Positions 1 through 9,540 of a stretch of DNA of 64,000 nt are shown one piece after another. The first letter of the stretch is position 1. The number at the start of each line of letters is the position of its first letter. The notes below the pieces were generated by a model. It did no database searches. It was not told where the DNA came from and worked only from the letters and a program-made list of their open reading frames with translations. The stretch is from JAJRAN01 sp963827135 (GTDB lineage: Archaea > Thermoplasmatota > Thermoplasmata > Methanomassiliicoccales > UBA472). Location: NCBI GenBank assembly GCA_963827135.1, contig CAWGZX010000006.1, positions 248,001 to 312,000 on the forward strand. The letters run 5' to 3'. Position numbers and translations under genes: made by a program.

Positions 1-244
1 AGGCGATCGCCCTCAAGTTCGATTGATAGGTTGCCACGTTGGTATCGATGTGGTCTATCTTCTTTAGCATCCCCCGCTTCTCCATCTGGCGCACGAGGCG
101 GTAGCATTTGGTGATCGGCATGCCCAGCGTGTAGGAGATGTCCTTCACGCACAAGGCGGAGGGCGATGTCAATGATAGAATGCGGCGCACATCATCGTCG
201 AACGCCAACCTTGTGATCTTGAACTCCGTCCCGCCGATGGTCAT
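1..244 (-). CDS. Winged-helix DNA-binding regulator (N-terminal part, runs off the left edge)
   Basis: The minus strand reads from an ATG at 244 to the window edge without a stop (81 codons). It encodes a helix-turn-helix segment, with DISYTLGMPITKCYRLV as the likely recognition region followed by a wing-like stretch (EKRGMLKKID). This resembles ArsR/TrmB-type archaeal winged-helix regulators that bind operator DNA. A TATA-like sequence (tttatatat on the minus strand, 265-274) lies about 25 bases before the ATG, which fits a leaderless transcript. The gene is divergent from the large surface-protein gene to the right, so it could control that gene, but nothing in the sequence proves it. The C-terminal half, which would show any ligand-binding domain, is outside the window. 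Confidence 0.7.
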   Translation of the reverse strand, partial: MTIGGTEFKITRLAFDDDVRRILSLTSPSALCVKDISYTLGMPITKCYRLVRQMEKRGMLKKIDHIDTNVATYQSNLRAIA

Positions 245-466
245 CTACGACTTGTTCGATGATTTAGGATATATAAACTCCATGCCATCAAGCTATCAAA
301 AATGATTGTCAAGCCAGCCGGTGAGGAAAGCGTGGTCATTTTTCATTGGTTGTGAAAATGTGTCATCTTTATCATTTTAGAGAACGCTTGATGAATTTGG
401 AATCTGGCATCCAGACAAGTTTTATATCGCAGGAGGCGAATTCATATATGAACGGGATTGGGAGCA

Positions 467-3400
467 ATGGGAAAGATTGTTAGAGCGAGCGCAGTAGCGT
501 TAGCTGTAGCGTTCCTTTTTACATTGCTTGTGCCAACCATACCTTCCAATATTGTTTTTGGTGCCAATTTTCCAGACTATTTTAGCGCAGATATCCAATC
601 GGACCAGTACAGTTCTCAAATCGTCTTCAATCAAGATGCTTTGTTCGGTAGGCATTCGTTCATTGTGCAGGTTGACCCTTGGACACTGGACTTTGCTTTG
701 GGGGATTTGAATGACGATGACCTTGAGGACATGGCGACCATCAGTAATTTCACCAACGATATCTGCATTTACAATCGCACCACAGATGGATACTTCGAAA
801 GCCAGCCTTGGAGGCTCTCAAATCCTGCAATAATGGATTTGCGGAGCATCGTAATCGGTGACATTCTGGCAAAGGATGGATTGGACGATATTGCGATAAG
901 CTATAACGACAGCTACCAGGGCAAGATCGCAATTCTCAACCAATCAAGCGCATTTAGTGTAACAAAAAGCCTGCCTACCATGGCTGAGCCGTATGAATTG
1001 GCCCTTGGTGTTTTTTCTAACAACGATAATTGCCTCGCTGTTGTTTGTAGAGGGGATGCCTCAGCAAATTACGATGATTATGTGGATGTATGGAAGTACC
1101 CCTTCGGTCCGACTGACCACAGGTTGCACATTGTAGCGAGCACTCCATCATTCACGAGAAGTGAATTCCTATCCGTTGGGGATATAAGCGGTGATGGAAG
1201 GGATGATATAGTTATTGCGAACAGGAGTGGTTCAAGCGTCTATTTAATGCAACAACCGACTGGCTGGAGTGGGACTTGGCTTGGAACCACCAAAACCATT
1301 ATCGGACAAGCTTCGGATATTGAAGTCACCGATTTACTAGGTACAGGACGTGCCGACCTTGTTTTCGCCAATGCTGCAGATGTGAGTGGCAACTCACAAG
1401 TACTTATATATCAAAATACAGGCAGTGGACTAGGATCTCTGCCATACTCCATCTTACCAACGTCTCTTGGGTTAGGATCAATCGCTGTAGGAGATATGTC
1501 TGCGATCCCGGGTTCCGATATTTTGACTATTTGCGTATCGTCATCAAATGCTAGCGCTTTCTTCCAAAGTTCATCTCATGCATTCAGCAGCACACCAGAT
1601 GTGCGATTTCCTTTGGATTTGAACCCCTTGAAGGCCGTAGTAGACCGATCCATGACTGGAAGCGAAGGCGTTCTGATCTTGAGCCAAGGCATGTCCAGTC
1701 AGCAATCTTGTATAACTTACTATTATTCAGATGATGACCTACTTGGAAATGCTGACGACTATATTTTCTCGGGGACAAAGCAACCCGATACTATTGGAAT
1801 TGGGCGATTATCCAATGGCAATGCTGTTTTGGCTGCGGTGCTAACATCCACCGACGAGGTGATGATTTATGAGCAAGACAGCAGCAGAACGCGAATTCTC
1901 AAAACGCAGGACGGTCCAATTGCGCTTTGTTGGGGGAAATTCGACCTCGATAATAACGATGACCTGGCCGTATTGAATTCACTGACTGCCTCAGTAAGTG
2001 TCTATAGCGGTGCAAACATCTTCACCACTACCTATCCTGCCAATAATATTACATTATCCATCATAGGTGCAAGCAATATCGCTTCTGGGAGTGTTCGCGA
2101 AGATGGTTACGATGACCTTTTTGTGACACACTCAACAGGAGCTTTGGTGCTTTACAATACCAAGGATAGCCTGTATTTCTCGCCTGGCAATATGGAGGCA
2201 CTTGGCACAGGCATCATAGGTCAGAGATCTGTGGTGATGGTCAGTGACTTTGATGGGGACGGCATTGCTTCTGATGCGGCCATCCTGAATGAGCAGGTTG
2301 ATACGGTGGAAATCTACCTTAGAAATTCCACTGGCTCAATAAGCGAATATTATCCGTTAGCTCCCCGAGCGACAATTGTCCGAACTGGCGAACAATTTAT
2401 TGATGTGACCGTGGGTGATTTTGGGGGCGACGCAAAGGATGATATTGCCATCCTTGCACAAGGAGGCAAGGTCCTCTTCTTTATCCAGCCTGTGTTAGGA
2501 TTCAAGGATTATATCTTCACGGATATGGACGCGACCATCATCCTCCAGAACGATGCCTTGAGAATCTCCTCTGGTGATGTCAATGATGATGGTTTCGGTG
2601 ACGCTCTTATAGGACTCTCGAATAGCTCCCAGATGATTGTACTCCTTAGGAGCGGTTCGGCCGCATTTGCGTCACAATTCAATTTTACTACAGGAGCGGT
2701 TCCATCAGATATTTTGGCTGGCGACATCAACGGTGATGGGAGACTTGACCTTATGTCAACCTCTGGATCGTCTCATTCTTTGTGCCTCTGGTTCCAGCAT
2801 AATCTTGCACCATTGGCAAATGCAACAGCATCGGATTATTCTGAGAATGAAGGTACAGATATCACGTTCAACGGTTCCGCATCGACGGATTCCTTCTCAG
2901 ATCGAGGAACTCTCAATTACACCTGGACCTTCGAGGCAGGGATAATACGCTATGGCTCAGAGGTCACGTATTCATACACTTCAAATGGCACCAGGATCGC
3001 ATCGCTGAAGGTCACCGATCGCTCAGGTCTTTCCTCGTGGAGCAATATCACATTGCATATCGTAGACAGATCGCCAATCGCCTCCTTCACTTCCGCCCCA
3101 ACAAATCCATTCGAGGGGGCAACCGTATTGTTCACCGACACCTCAGCCTCCTCACCCGATCTTATTGTCAATTGGACATGGAATTTCGGCGATCTCTCAC
3201 CATCAAAATATGCCCGGAATCCGACTCATACGTATTCATTCAATGGGACGTTCGGGGTAGTTCTCCAGGTGAGAGACTCTGACGGCAGCACTAGCTCCTA
3301 CCTTGGAAGCGTCGTGGTTAGGGACACGGCCCCCAGCGTCTCGTTCACCCAATCTTCCTCCATCATCGTGGAGGGAGAAAGCATCGATTTCCTATCCACA

Positions 3401-6400
3401 TCGACGGTCGTCTATGATGCGATAGTGAACTACACCTGGAACTTCGATGATGGCTCGTTCGGCTATGTGTCTTCTATAACCCATACCTTCATCCAGAATG
3501 GGACTTACCATGTCTCCCTTACTATCAGGGACTCGGATGGATCCACGAGCTCGACCTCCACAACAATACAAGTCCAGGACACGACTCCGACCGCTAATTT
3601 CGACTTCTCCCCGAACAATGCGCCGGAAGGGTCCAGTGTTTCGTTCATCGACACGTCCACTGGATACGACACGCTGGCCAATTGGACATGGGACTTCGGG
3701 GATGGGAGTTATGGTTATGGAGCGGATGTGGGCCATGTCTTCCTTGACGATGGTGGCTACCTAGTAACCCTCACCGTCAGAGACTCCGATGGCTCCACCG
3801 ATTCCGCATCGAAAACGGTGAGCGCGCTCGATACCTCGCCCGTCGCCTCTTATTTATTCGAGCCGAACCCGCCGGTGGAGGGCGTTCAGATCAACTTTAC
3901 CTCGACCAGTGCCTCCTTCGACCCTCTGGTGAATTGGACCTGGGACATTGGCATGGTCAAGAGGTATGGTCCTTCGGTCAGCTACGAGTTCCCGAATTCG
4001 GGCAGTTATACGGTCAAGCTGACAGTCCGTGACTCCGACGGAAGCGCATCTTCCCATTCAAAGAGCCTCGTGGTAAGCGAAGCAGGTCTGGACACCAACT
4101 TCACCATCGAGCCCTTCTCAATCTTGGAAGGCACGCTAGTCCACTTCAACGACACATCGTTCAGCCCCGTTGACCCATTAGTCAATTGGGATTGGGGCTT
4201 CGGGGACGGAAGCGCTGGGAGCGGACCGAACGCGACCCACACCTACACCCGCTCTGGCACATTCCTGGTCAACTTGACTGTGACCGATAGCGACGGGAGC
4301 TTAGGATTCAAGCAGAAGAGCGTTACTGTCATCGAGGTCGTCCCGGTACCAAGCTTCACCATAGAACCTACCGAGGTCAACGAGGGCCAGCTCGTCTTCT
4401 TCAATGCGACCGCGACCACGTTCGACCCCATCACTTCATGGTCATGGAGGTTCAGCGACGGTCATCGTTCCATTCTCCAGAATGAATCGCGCGCCTTCGG
4501 GGACGGTTGGCAATGGGCCAATCTAACGGTCAGGGACTCCGACGGCACGGCCAATTACCTCAACCTGACATTCGTTGTCGTCGACTCCGCTCCGATCTCC
4601 AGCTTCGATATCGGTGCGGCGGTGGAGGGGCAGTCGACGAGCTTCACCGACACCTCGACCAAGTCTTGGGAGGACATCGTGATCTGGTACTGGGACTTCG
4701 GCGATTCCTCTCCGATCAACTACTCCAAGAATCCGGTCCACACCTACCTCATGGGCGGCAGCTACAGGGTCAACCACACCGTCTGGGACACCGATGGTAA
4801 CTCCAATAGCGCATTGATCTGGATCGATGTCGAGCGCGTGCTTCCGCGCGTGTCGTTCACCATCGCAGGATCGAAGGTGGAGGGGCAGACGCTCCTCTTC
4901 ACCAGCAATTCGCAGAGCTACAACCAGATAACCTCCATCGACTGGGGCTTCGATGACGGGAGCCATCTGTCGGGCGGGGAGGAGATGGCGCAGGTCGAGA
5001 AGGCCTATGCTGCACAGGGCCGGTACAACGTCACCTTGACGATCCGAGAGGCGGACGGGGACGTCAACAGCTCCACCGTGCTCATCTTCGTCCAGGATAC
5101 CTCGCCCACCATCTCATCGTTCCACACCATCGGAGGAGGGACGCGCTTCTCCGAGTACGACCAGGTGTGGTTCCAGATTACCGCCGTCCCAAGCCACGAC
5201 CCGCTCTTTTCCTACGGCTGGGACTTCGAGGGCACCGGGGTCTACATCCCCTCCGACCCCTTGTTGGCGAACATCAGCTCTTATCGCTACACCCAATCCG
5301 GGGTCTACCTGGCCAAAGCTATGGTGCAGGATTCGGACGGCCCCAAGGTCTACTCCCTCTCATTCCAGATCGTCGTCGAGGACGTTCCTCCTGTCGCCAA
5401 GCTCACCTGGCACAACGACACCTTGGTCTCTGGCATGGTCTGGTTCAACGCCAGCACCTCCACAGACACCCCCAACGACCTCGGCACCCTCAGATATCGC
5501 TGGGACTTCGGGGACGGCAACGGCACCAGTTACAACTACAACTACCTGGTCTCGCACACCTTCATGGAGGACGGCACCTTCACCGTCACCCTCATCGTCA
5601 AGGACAACGACGACGTCGAGTCCGCTCCAGCGACCATCAGGATCGTGGTGGATAGGATGGTGCCAGAGGTCATAATGGAGCAGGATGGCATGAACGCCAC
5701 CGTGGGCGAGCCGATCCACATCGCGGCCAAGGTGACGGACCCAGGGAGCGGGGTCAAGTCGGTCACGCTGCTGTTCCGTATCGGCGACGGCCCCAACCAG
5801 TCCATGCCCATGACTCCGAGCCAATCGCCCAACCTGTACACGGCGGTCATCGCGGCGCGGGAGAACGCCACCACCATCACCTACCGCATCGTGGTGGAGG
5901 ACAACGCCAACAATCAGAAGAGCACTCAAGAGTTCACCATCCAGGTGGCGCAGCCAAACGACCTGACCACGCTGATAGCCGTTGGCATCCTGGCCGCGGT
6001 CATACTGATCCTCGTCGGATTCCTCATCGGAAGGCAATCGATGGCGGTGGACGAGGTCTTCATCATCTACCAGGACGGCAGGCTGATGGCGCACCAGACC
6101 CGCCGCCTCAAGCCGGGCATGGACGACGAGATCCTCAGCTCCATGCTGGTGGCGATCCAATCGTTCGTCAAGGACTCCTTCAAGGACGAGAGCTCCACGC
6201 ATCTGCAGCGCCTCGACTTCGGAGAGAAGAAGATACTGGTGGAGCGCGGGGACTCCTTCTACCTGGCCGTGGTCCTGCACTCGAACCGGGCAGGGAACGT
6301 GCCGAAGCGCATGCAGGCGGTCATAGAGGACATCCATAAGGACTTCGGGGCCTCGCTTCATGATTGGGACGGGGACCTGGAGAAGGTCCGAGGGATAAAG

Positions 6401-6619
6401 GACCGAGCAGATAGACTGTTCAAGACGTCCATACCCTTGGCCATCGCTGACACCAGAAAGCCCAAGGCCGAATCGTCAGAATGCCCTATGTGCGGCTTTC
6501 CTATCAAGCCGAGCGACAGCAGCTGCCCGTCCTGTGGCACCGAGCTCTCCATGTCCACAGTGGACGACCTCGAGACCGTGGCCAAGGATCTGGAGAAGGA
6601 AAAAGTGGGCAAGGTCTGA
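467..6619 (+). CDS. Giant surface protein: beta-propeller, about 11 PKD domains, TM helix, cytoplasmic tail with zinc ribbon
   Basis: About 2,050 residues. A signal peptide (roughly 1-32) leads into an FG-GAP/VCBS-like propeller region (about 35-780) rich in D-x-N-x-D-x-x-D-D calcium-type loops such as DLNDDDLED. Eleven PKD-like domains of about 85 residues follow, recognised by WxFGDGS and RDSDGS motifs. Then come an Ig-like domain, one membrane helix (about 1831-1855), and a cytoplasmic tail of about 190 residues. The tail holds a roadblock/longin-like stretch (FIIYQDGRLMAHQTRR) and a C-terminal zinc ribbon, CPMCG...CPSCG. Most of the protein should lie outside the cell as a binding stalk, with an intracellular domain able to signal. 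ATG 467 is chosen because the signal peptide follows at once; TTG 458 is in frame. An out-of-frame ATG at 448 (12 codons with the stop) sits at the TATA-predicted transcript start. Codon use is AT-richer in the first 2.6 kb than in the rest. Confidence 0.85.
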   Translation: MGKIVRASAVALAVAFLFTLLVPTIPSNIVFGANFPDYFSADIQSDQYSSQIVFNQDALFGRHSFIVQVDPWTLDFALGDLNDDDLEDMATISNFTNDICIYNRTTDGYFESQPWRLSNPAIMDLRSIVIGDILAKDGLDDIAISYNDSYQGKIAILNQSSAFSVTKSLPTMAEPYELALGVFSNNDNCLAVVCRGDASANYDDYVDVWKYPFGPTDHRLHIVASTPSFTRSEFLSVGDISGDGRDDIVIANRSGSSVYLMQQPTGWSGTWLGTTKTIIGQASDIEVTDLLGTGRADLVFANAADVSGNSQVLIYQNTGSGLGSLPYSILPTSLGLGSIAVGDMSAIPGSDILTICVSSSNASAFFQSSSHAFSSTPDVRFPLDLNPLKAVVDRSMTGSEGVLILSQGMSSQQSCITYYYSDDDLLGNADDYIFSGTKQPDTIGIGRLSNGNAVLAAVLTSTDEVMIYEQDSSRTRILKTQDGPIALCWGKFDLDNNDDLAVLNSLTASVSVYSGANIFTTTYPANNITLSIIGASNIASGSVREDGYDDLFVTHSTGALVLYNTKDSLYFSPGNMEALGTGIIGQRSVVMVSDFDGDGIASDAAILNEQVDTVEIYLRNSTGSISEYYPLAPRATIVRTGEQFIDVTVGDFGGDAKDDIAILAQGGKVLFFIQPVLGFKDYIFTDMDATIILQNDALRISSGDVNDDGFGDALIGLSNSSQMIVLLRSGSAAFASQFNFTTGAVPSDILAGDINGDGRLDLMSTSGSSHSLCLWFQHNLAPLANATASDYSENEGTDITFNGSASTDSFSDRGTLNYTWTFEAGIIRYGSEVTYSYTSNGTRIASLKVTDRSGLSSWSNITLHIVDRSPIASFTSAPTNPFEGATVLFTDTSASSPDLIVNWTWNFGDLSPSKYARNPTHTYSFNGTFGVVLQVRDSDGSTSSYLGSVVVRDTAPSVSFTQSSSIIVEGESIDFLSTSTVVYDAIVNYTWNFDDGSFGYVSSITHTFIQNGTYHVSLTIRDSDGSTSSTSTTIQVQDTTPTANFDFSPNNAPEGSSVSFIDTSTGYDTLANWTWDFGDGSYGYGADVGHVFLDDGGYLVTLTVRDSDGSTDSASKTVSALDTSPVASYLFEPNPPVEGVQINFTSTSASFDPLVNWTWDIGMVKRYGPSVSYEFPNSGSYTVKLTVRDSDGSASSHSKSLVVSEAGLDTNFTIEPFSILEGTLVHFNDTSFSPVDPLVNWDWGFGDGSAGSGPNATHTYTRSGTFLVNLTVTDSDGSLGFKQKSVTVIEVVPVPSFTIEPTEVNEGQLVFFNATATTFDPITSWSWRFSDGHRSILQNESRAFGDGWQWANLTVRDSDGTANYLNLTFVVVDSAPISSFDIGAAVEGQSTSFTDTSTKSWEDIVIWYWDFGDSSPINYSKNPVHTYLMGGSYRVNHTVWDTDGNSNSALIWIDVERVLPRVSFTIAGSKVEGQTLLFTSNSQSYNQITSIDWGFDDGSHLSGGEEMAQVEKAYAAQGRYNVTLTIREADGDVNSSTVLIFVQDTSPTISSFHTIGGGTRFSEYDQVWFQITAVPSHDPLFSYGWDFEGTGVYIPSDPLLANISSYRYTQSGVYLAKAMVQDSDGPKVYSLSFQIVVEDVPPVAKLTWHNDTLVSGMVWFNASTSTDTPNDLGTLRYRWDFGDGNGTSYNYNYLVSHTFMEDGTFTVTLIVKDNDDVESAPATIRIVVDRMVPEVIMEQDGMNATVGEPIHIAAKVTDPGSGVKSVTLLFRIGDGPNQSMPMTPSQSPNLYTAVIAARENATTITYRIVVEDNANNQKSTQEFTIQVAQPNDLTTLIAVGILAAVILILVGFLIGRQSMAVDEVFIIYQDGRLMAHQTRRLKPGMDDEILSSMLVAIQSFVKDSFKDESSTHLQRLDFGEKKILVERGDSFYLAVVLHSNRAGNVPKRMQAVIEDIHKDFGASLHDWDGDLEKVRGIKDRADRLFKTSIPLAIADTRKPKAESSECPMCGFPIKPSDSSCPSCGTELSMSTVDDLETVAKDLEKEKVGKV

Positions 6620-6673
6620 GACGCCAGTCCGAGCGCCATGATTATATACTCTCCCTCGTTTCTTGCCGCCCAA

Positions 6674-7402
6674 ATGCCTTCCTATCTCGACCTGCTGATC
6701 GTCCTATTGCTTTGCAGCGTCCTATCCCTGATCTCGTACAGGCTGCGCCTCCTGACGGCCAGCGGGAGCTTGGCTTCATTCGCTGTGGGCGTGGTCATCG
6801 GGGTCTTCGGCTCCATCGAATGGCTCCTGCTCCTCATCTTCTTCGCCGTCGCCGGCTTCATCGTCACCCGCTTCCACATGGATATCAAGATGCAGCGCGG
6901 CCTCCAAGAGGGAAGGAAGGGGGAGCGGACCTGGAAGAACGTCGTGGCCAATTCACTGGTCCCGGCCGTGGTTGCAGTGGGCACCTACGCCCTCGGACTG
7001 CAAGGCACGGATGCAGCCGGGGTGATCTATCTAACCTCCATCGCCGTCGCCGCCTCGGACACCATCGCCAGCGAGCTCGGGGTGCTGAGCGCTAAGGCGC
7101 GATTGATAACCACCATGAAGCCCGTGCCCGCCGGGACGGACGGCGGCGTCTCCTTGCTCGGGACGTTCTGGGCCTTCATGGGTTCTTTGATCGCGGCCGT
7201 GCTAGGCTGGGCTGTGATCTTCCCGGGGACTTGGCCTGATTGGGAAATCCTCATACCGATAGTGCTCGGGTTCGTGGGCTGCAACATCGACAGCCTGATC
7301 GGGGCCACCTGGGAACGCAGAGGGATCGTGTCCAAGCTGGGCACGAACATAATATCTATGGCGGTCGCCACCGCCTTGGCGGCCCTGATCCTTTGGGCAT
7401 AG
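6674..7402 (+). CDS. DUF92/TMEM19-family integral membrane protein (possible prenyl/phytyl-phosphate kinase-like)
   Basis: A polytopic membrane protein of about 242 residues with six or seven hydrophobic segments. The DUF92 signatures are visible: a conserved loop (AVAASDTIASELG) and GTDGGVSLLGT, with polar residues at membrane edges. Plant VTE6, a phytyl-phosphate kinase, belongs to this family; the archaeal role is not established, though polyprenyl-phosphate metabolism would fit. The start is taken as ATG 6674 because a TATA-like attatata (6641-6648) lies about 27 bases upstream, giving a leaderless mRNA; an in-frame ATG at 6638 lies before that box. It follows the surface-protein gene by 54 bases. 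Confidence 0.75.
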   Translation: MPSYLDLLIVLLLCSVLSLISYRLRLLTASGSLASFAVGVVIGVFGSIEWLLLLIFFAVAGFIVTRFHMDIKMQRGLQEGRKGERTWKNVVANSLVPAVVAVGTYALGLQGTDAAGVIYLTSIAVAASDTIASELGVLSAKARLITTMKPVPAGTDGGVSLLGTFWAFMGSLIAAVLGWAVIFPGTWPDWEILIPIVLGFVGCNIDSLIGATWERRGIVSKLGTNIISMAVATALAALILWA

Positions 7403-7438
7403 CCAAATCATTTTCTTATGGGATGATGGCGATGCAGC

Positions 7439-7508
7439 GAGAGGGAGCTTGCGTACCTGGCGCGCGAGGCGTTGGTGGTGGAGGAGGACGACGACGTCAT
7501 GCCCTCGT
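7439..7508 (+). other. Possible remnant of a short coding stretch in the gap before 5S rRNA
   Basis: The 208-base gap 7403-7610 holds no complete gene. Within it a short frame ending in TGA at 7506-7508 reads RELAYLAREALVVEEDDDV with GC-rich third positions, unlike random intergenic sequence. An in-frame stop lies just upstream and there is no start codon, so if real it is the tail of a decayed gene. Weak evidence. Confidence 0.2.
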
Positions 7509-7569
7509 GAGTACTAAGGAGCGAAACCGATTCCATCAGGAATAGGGATATGGCCCCCGCTCGGCAACC

Positions 7570-7578
7570 TATAAATAG
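7570..7578 (+). promoter_or_regulatory. TATA box of the 5S rRNA gene
   Basis: tataaatag lies about 30 bases before the predicted mature 5' end of 5S rRNA, at the spacing expected for an archaeal TBP/TFB promoter. Confidence 0.6.
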
Positions 7579-7607
7579 GACATCTACTTTCGAGGATGAT
7601 AAGAATG

Positions 7608-7729
7608 GTATGACGGCCATAGCGTCGGGGTCACACCTGGTCTCATCCGAACCCAGCAGTTAAGCCCGGCCGCGTTCCCCGTTGTACTGTGGTGCGCGAG
7701 CCCACGGGAAGCTCGGAAAGCTGTCAACC
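7608..7729 (+). rRNA. rrf: 5S ribosomal RNA
   Basis: About 120 bases carry the universal 5S core: gacggccatagcg, ccgaacccagcagttaagc and a helix IV/V region with gtactgtggtgcgcgag. The ends pair as a terminal helix (tgacggc at 7611-7617 with gctgtca at 7720-7726, including one G-U pair). No 16S or 23S gene is near, so 5S is transcribed alone, from the TATA box at about 7570. The exact ends are uncertain by a few bases. A pyrimidine-rich run follows directly. Confidence 0.93.
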
Positions 7730-7756
7730 TTTCTTACTTTTTACTTTCTTCTCTCG
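7729..7756 (+). terminator. T-rich terminator downstream of 5S rRNA
   Basis: The sequence after 5S contains tttcttactttttactttctt. Archaeal RNA polymerase terminates at such T-runs without needing a hairpin. Confidence 0.6.
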
Positions 7757-7848
7757 CAAAAGATGTCGGAACCTTTTCGAGGAATAATACCTGGAAACGA
7801 ACATTTTAAAAGCCTGGATTCCTAGTGACCAGGAGAACCGGTGACCTG

Positions 7849-8712
7849 ATGGCGGACCTGCTCAGCGAACCCATTTTCTATATCGTCCTCATCCTAGTTG
7901 TCGTCCTGTCGGTGGTCGTGTACTTTGAGGTCAAGTACCTCAGGCGCAAGCGCTTCGAGCGCGCCGAGGCCAAGGCCAAGGTGGACGACGTCTACAACCA
8001 GATCATCACCACCCGAGCGGTCTCGAACGCCCTCAAGGGCCAGGGCAAGAACACCAAGGAGGCGGACCTGGCGATATTGGAGGCGGACACGGCTTTCAGC
8101 AGGGGCAGCTACACCGATGCCAAGGGGGCGGTGGAGCGGGCCAAGGACCTCCTCCGCAAGGCGAAGATGCAGCAGGAACCTCCGAAGAAGGTAGACCCGC
8201 AGCCAATTCAGACCAAGGAGAAGCCTACGGAGGTGTGCGAGGTACCCCTCCAAGAGTCCAAGAAGATGCCCAAGAACTACATGGAGTCCAAGTTCATGAT
8301 ATGCTCCGTGAAGGATCAGGTGGAGGAGTCGGCGCGCGCGGGCGCCGACGTCTCGATGGCCCAGGACAGCCTCAAGATGGCCGAGGACGCCTTCGCCCGG
8401 GAGGACTACACCGAGGCGCTCAAAGGCGCCCTCAGGGCGCGGAAGAGCTTGGAAGGTGGGGAGGTCCAGGCCAAGGAGAAGACCGCCGTCAAGGAGCTGC
8501 CCTCGATGGAAACGGTCCCAGCGGCCGTGGTGCTAAAGCCCAACCTGTCCAAGTGCGAGAAGTGCTCGTATGAGCTGAACGCGGACGACATGTTCTGCCC
8601 CAGGTGCGGGGCGAGGATAGAGCGCGACATCCGCTGCCCTCGGTGCTCCAACAAGGTCAAGGTGGACGACGCCTACTGCCGGAAGTGCGGCCTGCCCCTC
8701 AGGTCCGACTAG
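7849..8712 (+). CDS. Membrane-anchored coiled-coil protein with C-terminal double zinc ribbon
   Basis: 287 residues. A single N-terminal membrane helix (about 9-27) is followed by basic and coiled-coil segments. Two similar helical repeats, each containing a motif like A-x(6)-F-x-R-x-x-Y-x-x-A (AFSRGSYTDAKGAVERA and AFAREDYTEALKGALRA), have a TPR-like look. The C-terminus holds two zinc ribbons: CEKCSYEL...CPRCG and CPRCSNKV...CRKCG. It is likely a cytoplasm-facing membrane scaffold; no enzymatic motif is seen. ATG 7849 is chosen over an in-frame GTG at 7825 because attttaaaa at 7802-7810 would start the transcript near 7832. It stands alone between 5S rRNA and the isoprenoid operon. Confidence 0.75.
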   Translation: MADLLSEPIFYIVLILVVVLSVVVYFEVKYLRRKRFERAEAKAKVDDVYNQIITTRAVSNALKGQGKNTKEADLAILEADTAFSRGSYTDAKGAVERAKDLLRKAKMQQEPPKKVDPQPIQTKEKPTEVCEVPLQESKKMPKNYMESKFMICSVKDQVEESARAGADVSMAQDSLKMAEDAFAREDYTEALKGALRARKSLEGGEVQAKEKTAVKELPSMETVPAAVVLKPNLSKCEKCSYELNADDMFCPRCGARIERDIRCPRCSNKVKVDDAYCRKCGLPLRSD

Positions 8713-8754
8713 GCGATGGAGATGTTTTAATAATCTGGCACGCATCCTCGATTC

Positions 8755-9540
8755 ATGTCCTTGGCCTTGGTCAAGCTGGGCGGGAGCGTGATCACCGACA
8801 AGGCCCGCTACCGCTCCTTCAACCAAGAGAGCACGGACCGCTTGGCGAGGGAGATCGCCTCCTCGGGCGAGCAAATCATCCTGGTACATGGCGCAGGCTC
8901 GTTCGGGCATCTCCTGGCGCATGAGCACCAGCTGCAGAAAGGCTACCTCAAGGACTCGCAGCGGATCGGCGTGGCGAAGGTGCAGCAGGACGTCAGGGAC
9001 CTCAACCGAGAGGTGATGCTGTCCCTGGACCGCGCCGGCATCCCTGCGACCTCCATCCCGCCCGGTGCCTGCGCCCTCATGGAGGGCGGCCTGCTCAGGA
9101 GCATGGACCTCGAGCTCTTCCGACGCTATCTGGACCTGGGCATCACCCCGGTGACCTTCGGGGACGTCGTGCTCGATAATCAGCGCAAGTTCGGCATCTG
9201 CTCTGGAGACCAGCTGATGTACCTCTTGGCGAAGGAGTTCCATCCCAAGCTCATCGTCTTCTGCGCCGACGTGGACGGCGTCTTCACAGCCGACCCCAAC
9301 CTGGACAAGGGAGCCTCCCTCATAGAGAGGGTGGACCGCTCCACGCTGGAGTCGATGCCGCGCACCTCGCGCGTGACCGACGTGACCGGCAGCATCTACG
9401 GCAAGCTGGAATCGATGCTTTCGTTGGCAGAGCTCGGCAAGACGACCATGGTCATCAACGGCCTGGTGCCAGGGAGGCTCGCCTCGGCCCTGGATGGCGA
9501 GAAGGTTAAGGGGTCGATGGTCGTTGGAGGTGAAGCATGA
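8755..9540 (+). CDS. ipk: Isopentenyl phosphate kinase
   Basis: Phosphorylates isopentenyl phosphate to isopentenyl diphosphate with ATP, the last step of the archaeal mevalonate pathway. The 261-residue amino-acid-kinase fold shows the N-terminal VKLGGSVITDK nucleotide loop, HGAGSFGH at about 45-52 with the IPK-typical catalytic histidine, DVDGVFTADP, and DVTGSIYGKLE near the end. Its ATG (8755) follows a TATA-like ttttaataat by about 25 bases. The stop overlaps the next ATG by 4 bases (ATGA), so it is translationally coupled to the IPP isomerase gene that uses its product. Confidence 0.95.
   Translation: MSLALVKLGGSVITDKARYRSFNQESTDRLAREIASSGEQIILVHGAGSFGHLLAHEHQLQKGYLKDSQRIGVAKVQQDVRDLNREVMLSLDRAGIPATSIPPGACALMEGGLLRSMDLELFRRYLDLGITPVTFGDVVLDNQRKFGICSGDQLMYLLAKEFHPKLIVFCADVDGVFTADPNLDKGASLIERVDRSTLESMPRTSRVTDVTGSIYGKLESMLSLAELGKTTMVINGLVPGRLASALDGEKVKGSMVVGGEA

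Noticed and set aside
5360..6361. Long minus-strand frame opposite the PKD gene
   Set aside because: It is rich in Val, His, Gly and Arg with no domain; it mirrors the codon bias of the real gene on the other strand.
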